From: Vibrio tapetis subsp. tapetis | GTDB taxonomy: Bacteria > Pseudomonadota > Gammaproteobacteria > Enterobacterales > Vibrionaceae | Direction: 5' to 3' | Length of the DNA: 64,000 nt | Assembly (NCBI RefSeq): GCF_900233005.1 | Contig: NZ_LT960611.1 | Span: forward strand, 558,001 to 622,000 | Shown here: piece by piece, positions 52,007 through 60,790 of the stretch | Position numbering within the stretch: position 1 is the first letter of the stretch | Layout of the letters: every line of letters begins with the position of its first letter | Made by a program: the position numbers and the translations under genes | The notes under the pieces: generated by a model | Told to the model about the DNA's origin: nothing | Seen by the model: only the letters and a program-made list of their open reading frames with translations | Database searches by the model: none

Positions 52007-54655
52007 CTATCTTGGCTTCGGAATAATCGTACGCCACTCTTTCCATTCCGGTTGACGGGCGTCGTGAAGCAAGAAAGCTTGGTTAGCATCCGCGATAGGT
52101 TTTAATGGGTTCGTATCTGGTGTTGCAAACTCAATTCCGCCTCTAACGATGCTATCAACGGTACCGGCTTTGATTTTAGCTCCGGTTAAACCAATAGAGA
52201 CATCAACTCCTGAGACATTCCAAAATAGGGTGTTCTCGCGCACGAGGTACGCATATTTTGGCGCAACCTCTATCGTGGTGATAATGCGGTCGGATAGATC
52301 ACCTAAAGTCACATTCGTTACTTGGCCGACTTCGATATCTCTAAAGAGAACCGGTGTGCCTTCAGCCAAAGAAGAGCGGCTTGGGCTTTGCAAAAAGAAG
52401 ACTTTCCCTTTGGTTGCTTTGCTCTTATTTTCTAGTGCAAAGGTGTATTTTGCTTTAGTGCCAGCGGGTTCAACCTGAATATATTGGCCAAGTAGGGATT
52501 CAATATTTTTGACTCCACGGATACCCAATTGTGGCTGCACAATCCAAAAGTGGCTGTCATTTTTTGCTATGTGACTAACGTACTGCGGAAGAATCCTAGC
52601 AGAGATAGAAACATTCTCTTGGTGGAAGTTTGGCGTGACGGAGGTGACTTCACCGACGGGCACACCTTGATACTTCAATTTCATGCCTGCAGTAATTGCC
52701 GCATTATGATCGCTGGTCAACGTGATCTGTTTGCCATATTTTTTCGCTTCGTCGTAGCTGTTGTATAGCTTCCAGTGGTCACGCTCTTTATTTTCAATGC
52801 CATCAAGTGAATCAAAGGCAATACCGCCTTTGATCATGTTGAGGAGTGGGGCTGCGGTAATGTCGACACCATTGAGATCGGCTTTAACTTTGATCCCAGA
52901 ATAATTCCAAAAAACGGTATTTTTAGATAGCAGGTGTTTGTATTGGTTGTTGATTTTTAACTTAATTAAGACACCATTTTTACTGAGCGCGTAGCTTGAA
53001 ACTTTACCAACTTGTAGGTTTCTGTATAACAGAGGGCTTCCTTCTGAGACGGACGGTAAACTTTGACTGAATACAGTTAAAGTTTGAGAGCCTGACTGAT
53101 TGAAATCGGCTAATTCAGCCAGTGCTTGGCTAGGAAACAGTTGGTATGAATCGCTTGGTGTTGTGACGCCGTCACTCGTAAAGCTAATGGCACCAGACAA
53201 TATCTGTTTTGCAGGCGGTACGTGAACGCTGATGCCTGAATCGGTTAAGTCTGCGGTGATGTTGCCAGAAATGTAGAATCGGTTGTTACTTTTAATAAGG
53301 GGGGCGTAGACCTTGTCTATCAAGGCATCAATAATTACTTTCTCTTTAACCAGTTTGATGTCTGAAATAGAGCCGACGGGTAACCCGCGATAATGAATGT
53401 TAGAGCCCGCTTCTAAGCCATAAGAGCTCTCGGCAATTAGTTGGATTGGTAATGAGCCATTTTGCTCACGAAGTAGGGCGTCTTTACGTATAGCTGTGAA
53501 CTTTCGGGCTTTTTCTCCTTCACCGGGAACGAGCGTCAAGAAATTACCCGTCACCAAGTTACCAAGGTTTTCCACGCCCGATAAAGACAGTTTGGCTTCT
53601 TCTAGCAAAAAACGGGTACCTGTGTTCAGGGTATCCGCAAAGCTTGGCTGTACTGAAGCAAATGCGATGATGTGCTGTTTGTCTTCTGACAGTTGAACAT
53701 CGGTCACTTGACCCACTTCAATGCCCTTGTACATGACAGGCGCACCATTAGTATTGATTTTGTTGTCGTTCGGCAGCATGACTTGAATACGAATGCCGCG
53801 ACCTGCTGTGTTGAGATCTGGGTAAAGTTTGTATTCATCGCCTTCTTGCAATGGTGCACCTTCGTCAGGTGAGTCAACAGCAATTGCGCCACCAAGCATG
53901 GCACTTAAGCTTTCAATTTGCACATCTACACCACCAAATCCGATGTGGGCTCCGATGCCACTGACGTTCCAAAAGCGGCTGTTGCTTGAAATGAGGGAGG
54001 TATACTCGTCTTCAATGAAGGCTCTGATCTGAACAGATTTGGCGTCTTCATCTAATTGATAGCCGTATACTTCACCGATTGGGATTTTCTTGTAGACGAT
54101 CTGAGAACCAATTGAGATAGAACCTAATTCAGTAGAGCGCAAGAGGATGTTAGTCCCTTCGCTGGCCAGTAAGTCGCTTGGGGCATGATCTAAACCTTGA
54201 AATACGGTCTTGTCGCTATCATCGTTGTCGGAGATCTCTCCACCTGGATGGATGGAAATATAATTACCTGACACCAAAGCATCTAATCCTGAAATACCAG
54301 AAAGACTGGCGGTGGGTTTTACGAGCCAAAAACGCGTTTTGTCGCTGAGTAACTTTGTGGCTTCTGGGTATACGTCGGCGTCGACAAAAATGCTTTCGAG
54401 ATCATCGGCCAATTTGATGTCTTTTACCATACCGACTTCAAGCCCTTGATAGCGAATGGTGGTTCTGCCAGCGATCAACCCTTGTGCGTCGGAGAAGTGA
54501 ATTTGAATACGTTCACCGGCATCATTGATGGCACCCATTACCAACCATCCCGCTAAAATGATGGTGACAATAGGCAATAACCACAATGGGGATAAGCCAG
54601 ACTCTTTTTTCACTTTAGGAGAAAATGAGTCTTGTTGATTTTCGTTACTGCTCAT
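52007..54655 (-). CDS. letB: MCE-repeat lipid-transport protein LetB (YebT/PqiB family)
   Basis: 882 residues, near the 877 of E. coli LetB. One N-terminal membrane helix (LLPIVTIILAGWLVMGAI), then a chain of MCE domains, each starting with the same pattern (VGMVKDIKLADDLESI; PIGEVYGYQLDEDAKS; VGQVTDVQLSEDKQHI; PVGSISDIKLVKEKVI; VGKVSSYALSKN; PVGEVTSVTPNFHQ; VGQVTNVTLGDLSDR), seven in all. LetB rings stack into a tube across the periplasm to carry lipids between membranes. Its start overlaps the 3' end of letA by 11 bases. Confidence 0.94.
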   Translation of the reverse strand: MSSNENQQDSFSPKVKKESGLSPLWLLPIVTIILAGWLVMGAINDAGERIQIHFSDAQGLIAGRTTIRYQGLEVGMVKDIKLADDLESIFVDADVYPEATKLLSDKTRFWLVKPTASLSGISGLDALVSGNYISIHPGGEISDNDDSDKTVFQGLDHAPSDLLASEGTNILLRSTELGSISIGSQIVYKKIPIGEVYGYQLDEDAKSVQIRAFIEDEYTSLISSNSRFWNVSGIGAHIGFGGVDVQIESLSAMLGGAIAVDSPDEGAPLQEGDEYKLYPDLNTAGRGIRIQVMLPNDNKINTNGAPVMYKGIEVGQVTDVQLSEDKQHIIAFASVQPSFADTLNTGTRFLLEEAKLSLSGVENLGNLVTGNFLTLVPGEGEKARKFTAIRKDALLREQNGSLPIQLIAESSYGLEAGSNIHYRGLPVGSISDIKLVKEKVIIDALIDKVYAPLIKSNNRFYISGNITADLTDSGISVHVPPAKQILSGAISFTSDGVTTPSDSYQLFPSQALAELADFNQSGSQTLTVFSQSLPSVSEGSPLLYRNLQVGKVSSYALSKNGVLIKLKINNQYKHLLSKNTVFWNYSGIKVKADLNGVDITAAPLLNMIKGGIAFDSLDGIENKERDHWKLYNSYDEAKKYGKQITLTSDHNAAITAGMKLKYQGVPVGEVTSVTPNFHQENVSISARILPQYVSHIAKNDSHFWIVQPQLGIRGVKNIESLLGQYIQVEPAGTKAKYTFALENKSKATKGKVFFLQSPSRSSLAEGTPVLFRDIEVGQVTNVTLGDLSDRIITTIEVAPKYAYLVRENTLFWNVSGVDVSIGLTGAKIKAGTVDSIVRGGIEFATPDTNPLKPIADANQAFLLHDARQPEWKEWRTIIPKPR

Positions 54656-55895
54656 TATTTTTTGAAGTCCGTTTTGAGTTGGGGTAATTATCCCAGATCA
54701 GTCGAGGGTCTAGGCTATCTGCTGCTAGCATGGTAAGTACCACTACAATAGCAAAAGCAATAGCGCCATAGCCGGGGGTAAAATCAAGAATTTGTCCGCG
54801 GTCTAATAATGTCATCATGATTGAAATTACAAATAGATCCATAACAGACCACTTTCCAATCCATTTCACTGCAAAAAAAATCGTCATTCTTTGTTTATGA
54901 AAACAACGCCTTTTAAATTGTATTGCGAGCATGATATAGCCAAGCCCGAGAATCTTTGCAACAGGTACAACAATACTCGCGATAAAGATAATAGCGGCGA
55001 TACCGGGCATGTCGTTTTTGACCAATGATGCGACACCGGAGAAAATGGTGTCTTCTAGCCGTTTACCATTGGTGAGTAATATAGAGATAGGCAGCACGTT
55101 GGCAGGAATAATCGCAATGGATGCAGCGATTAAGTACGCCCACGTTTTTTGAATAGAATTGGGCTTGCGATGATAAAGCTTGTGATGACAACGATGGCAT
55201 TGTGAACCTTCAGGTTGAGACAGATGGCAATTGCGGCAATGCACTTGTTTGTTATCACACTGGTAGCTTTCTTCTGGCTTCCAGGCTTCCCAGTAACGCC
55301 TTACGCTAATACGTGAGAGAAGAATAATGGTCGTCAGTTGCAATAAGATAAGGCCTGTTAGACCCCATCCGATAAATATATCGGCGTATTCTTGCAGTTT
55401 AAAGCAAGAGATCGCAATGCTAACAAGGAACACATCGAGCATCATCCAGTGTTTAAAGTAGTGAATGGTAACCAACGAATACCTAAGTGGTTTAAACCAC
55501 CGAAAACGCAGCGATAAGTGAGACAACAGCACCGCCGAGCAAACTATGAATGGCGCGATCGATGTACAAAAGAGCACTAATAAGCCAAGAGAGCCGAACC
55601 CGTCGCGTATTAAGTCGAAGGCACCACTTGGCAGCGTCGCTGGGATCATGACGCCAAAGAGTCGAATACTGATGTAGGGAAAGAAGTGCGAGGGAATGAA
55701 AAGTAATAAGCAAGCGATGGCAACCGCGAGATCGCCATTAAGCGTTCTGTCGCCACCTCGGTAAAGTTGCGTGTTGCAGCGAGGGCAGTATGCACTAGAA
55801 CCTTTCGGTACTTTAATTTGGTCGACAGGCAGTTCGCACCCTTGGCATAGGCGAACTTTACTTGGAGATTGTGCGTGATCGACTAAAGCGCCCAT
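54645..55895 (-). CDS. letA: LetA (YebS/PqiA family) inner-membrane protein
   Basis: 416 residues. Two repeats, each a zinc ribbon (CQGCELPVDQIKVPKG...YCPRCNTQLYR near residue 18; CRNCHLSQPEGSQCHRCHHKLYH near 219) followed by four membrane helices, the PqiA double-domain layout. Partner of LetB in lipid transport; overlap with letB shows co-translation. The order letA-letB-rsmF, with msrC divergent, matches the E. coli yebR-yebS-yebT-yebU region. Confidence 0.92.
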   Translation of the reverse strand: MGALVDHAQSPSKVRLCQGCELPVDQIKVPKGSSAYCPRCNTQLYRGGDRTLNGDLAVAIACLLLFIPSHFFPYISIRLFGVMIPATLPSGAFDLIRDGFGSLGLLVLFCTSIAPFIVCSAVLLSHLSLRFRWFKPLRYSLVTIHYFKHWMMLDVFLVSIAISCFKLQEYADIFIGWGLTGLILLQLTTIILLSRISVRRYWEAWKPEESYQCDNKQVHCRNCHLSQPEGSQCHRCHHKLYHRKPNSIQKTWAYLIAASIAIIPANVLPISILLTNGKRLEDTIFSGVASLVKNDMPGIAAIIFIASIVVPVAKILGLGYIMLAIQFKRRCFHKQRMTIFFAVKWIGKWSVMDLFVISIMMTLLDRGQILDFTPGYGAIAFAIVVVLTMLAADSLDPRLIWDNYPNSKRTSKNNEQ

Positions 55896-56415
55896 TTAAG
55901 GCGTCGGCCTTTTGGAAAGGGCAACGTTCTTGTGGAAAAGCCTGATATCGCGTTTCGCTATGTCAATGTTCTGTTGAACCATCTATCGCTACCTGTTGTC
56001 GTAATCACGCCACCATTTTGTAATGGCAGTTATAACTATTCTAGCAATAGCAAGACCTTATTGCCTGCTGTTGGGTTGTAACTTGGTTTACGCCCTTAAA
56101 GATAAGGAGGTGAGATATTATGCCTGAAGTTAGCTAATACTTGTATATGTACTTGTAACACAAAGGCTATTTTACCACGAGTTACTCTAACATCACTAGT
56201 TTAAGTGCTCTGACCATCAAGTACGAATAGAAAGAGGGGCTGGCGGTTAATTATACAATTAGATGTTTATTACGGCCAAATAGCAGAAAACGGCATAATT
56301 TACCTTGAGTTAATCGCTAAGAATCGCTAATAGTGGGATATCGACTATTTAGTGCGACTTCATCAGTAAATGGATGTAGGCAATAACAAAGCTTGAAATT
56401 TAAGGACAAAATGAA
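55896..56415. other. Intergenic region between letA and msrC
   Basis: 520 bases with divergent promoters presumed. A strong ribosome site (AAGGAGGTGA at 56104-56113) precedes a five-codon frame MPEVS at 56120-56137. No larger gene or clear hairpin was seen. Confidence 0.4.
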
Positions 56416-56889
56416 ATGACAGAAGTGAACTACCAAACACTGACAAAACAAGCGATAGCGATCATTGAAGATGAAAGAGACTTGATTGCTAATTTGTCGA
56501 ACATCAGTGCATTACTGAATATGGAGCTCACCGATCTTAATTGGGTGGGGTTTTATTTAATGCGCGATGGCGAATTAGTGCTCGGTCCATTTCAGGGTAA
56601 ACCTGCCTGTAATCGCATCCCCGTCGGGCGTGGTGTTTGCGGTACGGCGGTCGCGACAAACTCGGTGCAAAGAATTCATGACGTGCACGAATTCGAAGGT
56701 CATATCGCTTGTGATGCAGAAAGTAACGCTGAGATAGTGATCCCGTTTAGCATTAATAATGAAATTGTTGGAGTTTTAGATATTGACAGTCCCAAAATTG
56801 GCCGATTTAGCGAACTAGATGAGCTCGGGCTGACAAAAATGATGCTAGAAGTTGAAAAGATGCTCAATTCCCATGCGAACAAGGATTAA
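56416..56889 (+). CDS. msrC: Free methionine-(R)-sulfoxide reductase (GAF domain)
   Basis: 157 residues, single GAF domain: NWVGFYLMRDGELVLGPFQGKPAC, IPVGRGVCGTAVATNS, HEFEGHIACDAESNAEIVIPF and GVLDIDSPKIGRFSE. The three cysteines (about 59, 75, 99) are the catalytic and resolving set of fRMsr enzymes. Reduces free Met-(R)-sulfoxide in the cytoplasm. Known as yebR in E. coli, where it also sits by yebS. Confidence 0.92.
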   Translation: MTEVNYQTLTKQAIAIIEDERDLIANLSNISALLNMELTDLNWVGFYLMRDGELVLGPFQGKPACNRIPVGRGVCGTAVATNSVQRIHDVHEFEGHIACDAESNAEIVIPFSINNEIVGVLDIDSPKIGRFSELDELGLTKMMLEVEKMLNSHANKD

Positions 56890-56988
56890 ATTGTTACTTG
56901 GTTGTGGTTTTTCCTAGTCATCTCACTATAATAGCCAAATATTTATATGAACACCCTGCGAGAAGGCTCGCAACAACCAGGAATCCAC

Positions 56989-57615
56989 ATGGAAAACACT
57001 GAAAAGTTAAAAAACAGCAAAGAAGTTATTGCATACATTGCTGAATGTTTCCCTAAATGCTTTACTTTAGAAGGTGAAGCTAAGCCACTAAAAATTGGCA
57101 TTTTTCAAGATCTCGCTGAACGTTTAAGCGAAGATGAAAAAGTAAGCAAGACTCAGCTTCGTGCTGCACTTAGACAATACACGTCTTCGTGGCGCTATCT
57201 TCACGGTGTAAAACTTAACGCAGTTCGTGTTGACCTTGATGGTAACGATTGTGGCGTTCTAGAAGAAGAACACGTAGAACACGCGAAAACTGCATTAGCA
57301 GAAAGTAAAGCTCGCGTACAAGCTCGTCGTAAAGAAAAAGCTGAGAAAGCTCGCGAAGAAGGCAAAGCGAAGAAAGCCGCTAAACCTCAACAACCGCGTC
57401 GCGCGAAGCCAAAAGCACAACCTAAACAAGAAAAGGTAGCAGCACCTACACGTCCTCTTGAGTCTGGCGATATGATCGTTGGTAACTTAGTAAATGTGAA
57501 CATGGGTACAGGAAATATGGCTGCTACTATCGTAGAAATTAATAAGGATGATGTGCGTGTGCAACTGAATAACGGCCTGCAAATGGTTGTAAAATCGGAG
57601 CACTTGCGCGCATAA
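56989..57615 (+). CDS. proQ: RNA chaperone ProQ
   Basis: 208 residues from the ATG at 56989 ([19 protein letters not shown]), which matches known ProQ starts and has AGGAA upstream; the frame opens at 56947. FinO-type RNA-binding domain at about 5-115 ([39 protein letters not shown]), a long Lys/Ala/Arg-rich linker, and a C-terminal Tudor-like domain ([20 protein letters not shown]). Binds small RNAs and mRNA 3' ends. prc follows 17 bases on, as in E. coli. Confidence 0.96.
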   Translation: MENTEKLKNSKEVIAYIAECFPKCFTLEGEAKPLKIGIFQDLAERLSEDEKVSKTQLRAALRQYTSSWRYLHGVKLNAVRVDLDGNDCGVLEEEHVEHAKTALAESKARVQARRKEKAEKAREEGKAKKAAKPQQPRRAKPKAQPKQEKVAAPTRPLESGDMIVGNLVNVNMGTGNMAATIVEINKDDVRVQLNNGLQMVVKSEHLRA

Positions 57616-57632
57616 AGGAGATAATCCTACGC

Positions 57633-59633
57633 ATGAAATGTCGTTCTAAACTGACACTGATCGCTGCCAGCTTTTGCTTGGCGGCGTCAGCGCAGGCTCT
57701 CGAAGCCAAATTATCAAAAGCCGATTTAACTAAGCTTGTTCCTGAAACTCAACATGCCACCGCGAGCAAACGCATTACTTCGCGTTTAACTCGTTCTCAC
57801 TATAAGCATTTCAGTCTTAATGATGCATTTTCTGAAGCGATATTTAATCGTTACATAGAAATGCTTGATTACAATAAGAACATTTTTACTCAAGCCGATA
57901 TCGATTCTTTCCAAGATTGGTCTGTCTTATTAGACGATCAGCTTAAATCTGGAGACAATACCGTCGCGTTTGATGTCTATAATCTGGCAAATGAACGACG
58001 TTTCGAGCAATTTGCTTATGCGTTAACTCTTCTGGATAACGAAATTACGTTCGAAGCAGAAGAGAGCATGCAACTTGATCGCAGTGAGGCTACTTGGCCG
58101 AAAAATAAAGCCGAAGTAGACGAGCTGTGGCGTAAACGTGTCAAATACGATGCGCTTAATTTGAAGACGACTGGCAAAGACTGGTCTGAAATCAAAGAGA
58201 CATTGGAAAAACGCTATAACAATGCAATGAAACGAATCTCACAAACGAAAAGTGAAGATGTGTTTCAATTGTATATGAATGCGTTTGCCAGAGAAGTTGA
58301 TCCCCATACTAGCTACCTTTCCCCTCGTAATGCAGAGCAATTTCAAGCAGAAATGAATTTGTCTTTAGAAGGCATTGGTGCTGTATTGCAAATGATTGAC
58401 GACTATACCGTGATCCGTTCAACCGTTGCTGGTGGCCCCGCGGCAAAAACCAAGCAATTAGGTGATGGCGACCGCATTATAGGTGTAGCTCAAGACAAAA
58501 AAGAAATGGTCGATGTGATTGGTTGGCGTCTAGATGACGTTGTTCAGCTAATTAAAGGGCCAAAAGGAACTAAGGTTCGCCTAGAAATCCTGCCTGAAGC
58601 AAAAGGCGCTAAAAGTTACGATGTCACTATTGTCCGAGACAAGATCCGTCTAGAAGATAGAGCGGTGAAGTCAGAAGTCATTGAACAAGACGGTAAGAAA
58701 ATCGGTGTGTTAGAAGTACCGAGCTTTTATGTGGGCTTGTCTAAAGACACCGATAAACTGATCACCGAGTTGAATGAAAAAAACGTAGACGGCATTGTTG
58801 TCGATTTACGTAACAATGGTGGTGGTGCGTTAAGTGAAGCGACGGCGTTAACTGGGTTGTTTATCAAAAGTGGGCCCGTTGTTCAGGTTCGTGATAGCTA
58901 CGGTCGTATTGAACAAAACAGTGATACCGACGGTCAAATCAGTTACCAAGGTCCATTGACGGTTTTGGTTAACCGATACAGTGCTTCGGCGTCAGAAATC
59001 TTTGCGGCGGCTTTGCAAGATTATGGTCGTGCTGTTGTATTGGGTGAAAACTCGTTTGGTAAAGGGACTGTGCAACAACACCGTTCTTTGAATCATATCT
59101 ATGATCTTTTTGATAAAGAACTTGGCTATGTGCAATACACCATTCAAAAGTTCTACCGAATCAATGGTGGCAGTACTCAGCATAAAGGTGTTATCCCTGA
59201 TATTCCGTTCCCTACGGCCATCGTGCCAGAGGAAACAGGCGAGAGTGTTGAAGATAACGCACTTCCTTGGGATAAAATCAAACCTGCTAATTATTCGATG
59301 TTAACGGACAGAACCGATACCATTGCTTACTTGTCGACATTGCACGACAAGCGTATCGCAACGGATATGGAATACGGGTTTATTCAAGAAGATATCGTTA
59401 AATATAAACAGGAAAAAGAAGATAACTCTATTTCTCTTAATGAAAAAGCAAGAGAACAAGAGCAAGATGAAGCCGAAGCATTGCGCCTTTCTCGCATCAA
59501 TCAACGCCAAAAAGCAGATGACAAGCCTGAATTTAAAACGTTAGATGATGTGCCAAAAGACTACGAAGCTCTAGACGCTTATCTCGATGAAGCGGTTGCC
59601 ATAACCGTTGATTTAATTGAGAAAAAATCTTAA
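57633..59633 (+). CDS. prc: Carboxy-terminal (tail-specific) protease Prc
   Basis: 666 residues, periplasmic. Signal peptide at 1-22 (LTLIAASFCLAASAQA), an N-terminal helical domain, a PDZ domain (about 240-320: LEGIGAVLQMIDDYTVIRST, GGPAAKTKQLGDGDRIIGV), and the S41 protease core with catalytic Ser about 452 (YSASASEIFAAAL) and Lys about 476 (NSFGKGTVQQH). It degrades proteins with nonpolar C-termini and processes FtsI. AAGGAG precedes the start. Confidence 0.95.
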   Translation: MKCRSKLTLIAASFCLAASAQALEAKLSKADLTKLVPETQHATASKRITSRLTRSHYKHFSLNDAFSEAIFNRYIEMLDYNKNIFTQADIDSFQDWSVLLDDQLKSGDNTVAFDVYNLANERRFEQFAYALTLLDNEITFEAEESMQLDRSEATWPKNKAEVDELWRKRVKYDALNLKTTGKDWSEIKETLEKRYNNAMKRISQTKSEDVFQLYMNAFAREVDPHTSYLSPRNAEQFQAEMNLSLEGIGAVLQMIDDYTVIRSTVAGGPAAKTKQLGDGDRIIGVAQDKKEMVDVIGWRLDDVVQLIKGPKGTKVRLEILPEAKGAKSYDVTIVRDKIRLEDRAVKSEVIEQDGKKIGVLEVPSFYVGLSKDTDKLITELNEKNVDGIVVDLRNNGGGALSEATALTGLFIKSGPVVQVRDSYGRIEQNSDTDGQISYQGPLTVLVNRYSASASEIFAAALQDYGRAVVLGENSFGKGTVQQHRSLNHIYDLFDKELGYVQYTIQKFYRINGGSTQHKGVIPDIPFPTAIVPEETGESVEDNALPWDKIKPANYSMLTDRTDTIAYLSTLHDKRIATDMEYGFIQEDIVKYKQEKEDNSISLNEKAREQEQDEAEALRLSRINQRQKADDKPEFKTLDDVPKDYEALDAYLDEAVAITVDLIEKKS

Positions 59634-59663
59634 TTTTCACCAGTTTTTAGCATTAAATTAAAG

Positions 59664-59690
59664 AAGCGAACCCGTTGGTTCGCTTTTTTT
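59664..59690 (+). terminator. Terminator of proQ-prc
   Basis: Stem AAGCGAACC / GGTTCGCTT with the loop CGTT and a T8 run, 30 bases after the prc stop. Confidence 0.93.
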
Positions 59691-59703
59691 TTCGTCAAAA
59701 ATT

Positions 59704-59723
59704 AATGTGATATAGATCAATTT
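59704..59723. promoter_or_regulatory. Candidate CRP-binding site
   Basis: AATGTGATATAGATCAATTT matches the CRP consensus AATGTGATCTAGATCACATT at 17 of 20 positions. It lies 54 bases before the ATG at 59778, a suitable place for activation of the secreted hypothetical gene. Confidence 0.5.
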
Positions 59724-59777
59724 TCTGTGTTTATTTTATTTCTATGCCTAAGCTTAAAGAAAAGTAAGGGGGTTGTT

Positions 59778-60440
59778 ATGAGATTGTTGATTGTACTGCT
59801 TGCATGTTTGACAATGGGTGCTGGCCAAGTGGCGGTGCCAAGTAAGACGGATCTAACTCAGTTTAACTATCCTTTCCTTATTGGCGACTGGTACATGTTT
59901 AATCCAGAACCGCTGGAAAGCCCCGAAAATTTCTTAGCTATTCGCCTCACGTTAGAATCAAACTACATTTTTACTATCGAAATCCAGAAGAAGGACAGCA
60001 GTGTTGATTATTGGCAAGGGAGATACGAGGCCGATGAAACAACATTGGTGTTAGGACTCGATTCACCATCCCCACAAGTGTATGCCTATAACAACAATCA
60101 TAATCAACTGAATCTAAATGGTGTGTTGTTCCATAAAGGATTGCCTGATGCGTTAGTTGGTCAGTGGACCAGTGAACAATTGAAAGGCGACTCCATACTC
60201 GCCAGTGACGTCAGCCAAATGGATCTAATTTTACAGCCCGATTTTGTATTTCAATTTCGCGTGGTTTCCAACGACGGTTTGGAGGCGGTGCATGACGGAA
60301 TATATATAATAGAAGATGACCATATTGTATTGATGTATCGTGATGGAGAACAAGATTCACGTTACACCTTAGTGGAAGATAAATTGACCTTGGCGAGTGA
60401 ATCGTCAGATATGTATGCTGTGCTCAATAGAGTGAAATAG
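59778..60440 (+). CDS. Secreted hypothetical protein
   Basis: 220 residues from the ATG at 59778, chosen for AAGGGGG upstream and because it gives a signal peptide (LLIVLLACLTMGAGQVA); the frame opens at 59727. The mature part shows two related beta-rich segments (NYPFLIGDWYMFNPE...; DALVGQWTSEQLKGD...), each with a Gly-x-Trp start and F-F-like strands, suggesting two small lipocalin-like or META-like barrels. Function unknown. Confidence 0.7.
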   Translation: MRLLIVLLACLTMGAGQVAVPSKTDLTQFNYPFLIGDWYMFNPEPLESPENFLAIRLTLESNYIFTIEIQKKDSSVDYWQGRYEADETTLVLGLDSPSPQVYAYNNNHNQLNLNGVLFHKGLPDALVGQWTSEQLKGDSILASDVSQMDLILQPDFVFQFRVVSNDGLEAVHDGIYIIEDDHIVLMYRDGEQDSRYTLVEDKLTLASESSDMYAVLNRVK

Positions 60441-60790
60441 TGTGGGACGCTACACTTAAAACATGCTGTGCGTAATAAAATCGGGGCTGATGCCTCGATT
60501 TTTCTGTCTCAAGCATTATTGATCTGTATAAAGAGCGACAGACCTGGCGGATATGCACACCCGAAAGAGGGCAAGGTTGGTATTCTTGGTAACGATTGTT
60601 TATTATGGTTACAAGTGTTTGAACTGTATGTTGCAATTAGTATAGTTGGCTAGTTTATCGTCTCTAGTTAGCGTTAAAATTCGAGTTGAATATAATTTAA
60701 GCAATTATTGATTGCATAAGAACACATTTCCAGATGAACAAAACACCAAAAATTTAATAAATCCTGTTAGGGAAACAAAAGGAATATAGC
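60441..60790. other. Intergenic region upstream of pepN
   Basis: 350 bases. It begins with the terminator of the preceding gene. The rest is AT-rich leader before pepN, with no further gene or clear motif seen. Confidence 0.5.
60478..60503 (+). terminator. Terminator of secreted hypothetical gene
   Basis: AAATCGGGGC / GCCTCGATTT with the loop TGAT and short T-run, about 38 bases after the stop. Confidence 0.8.
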
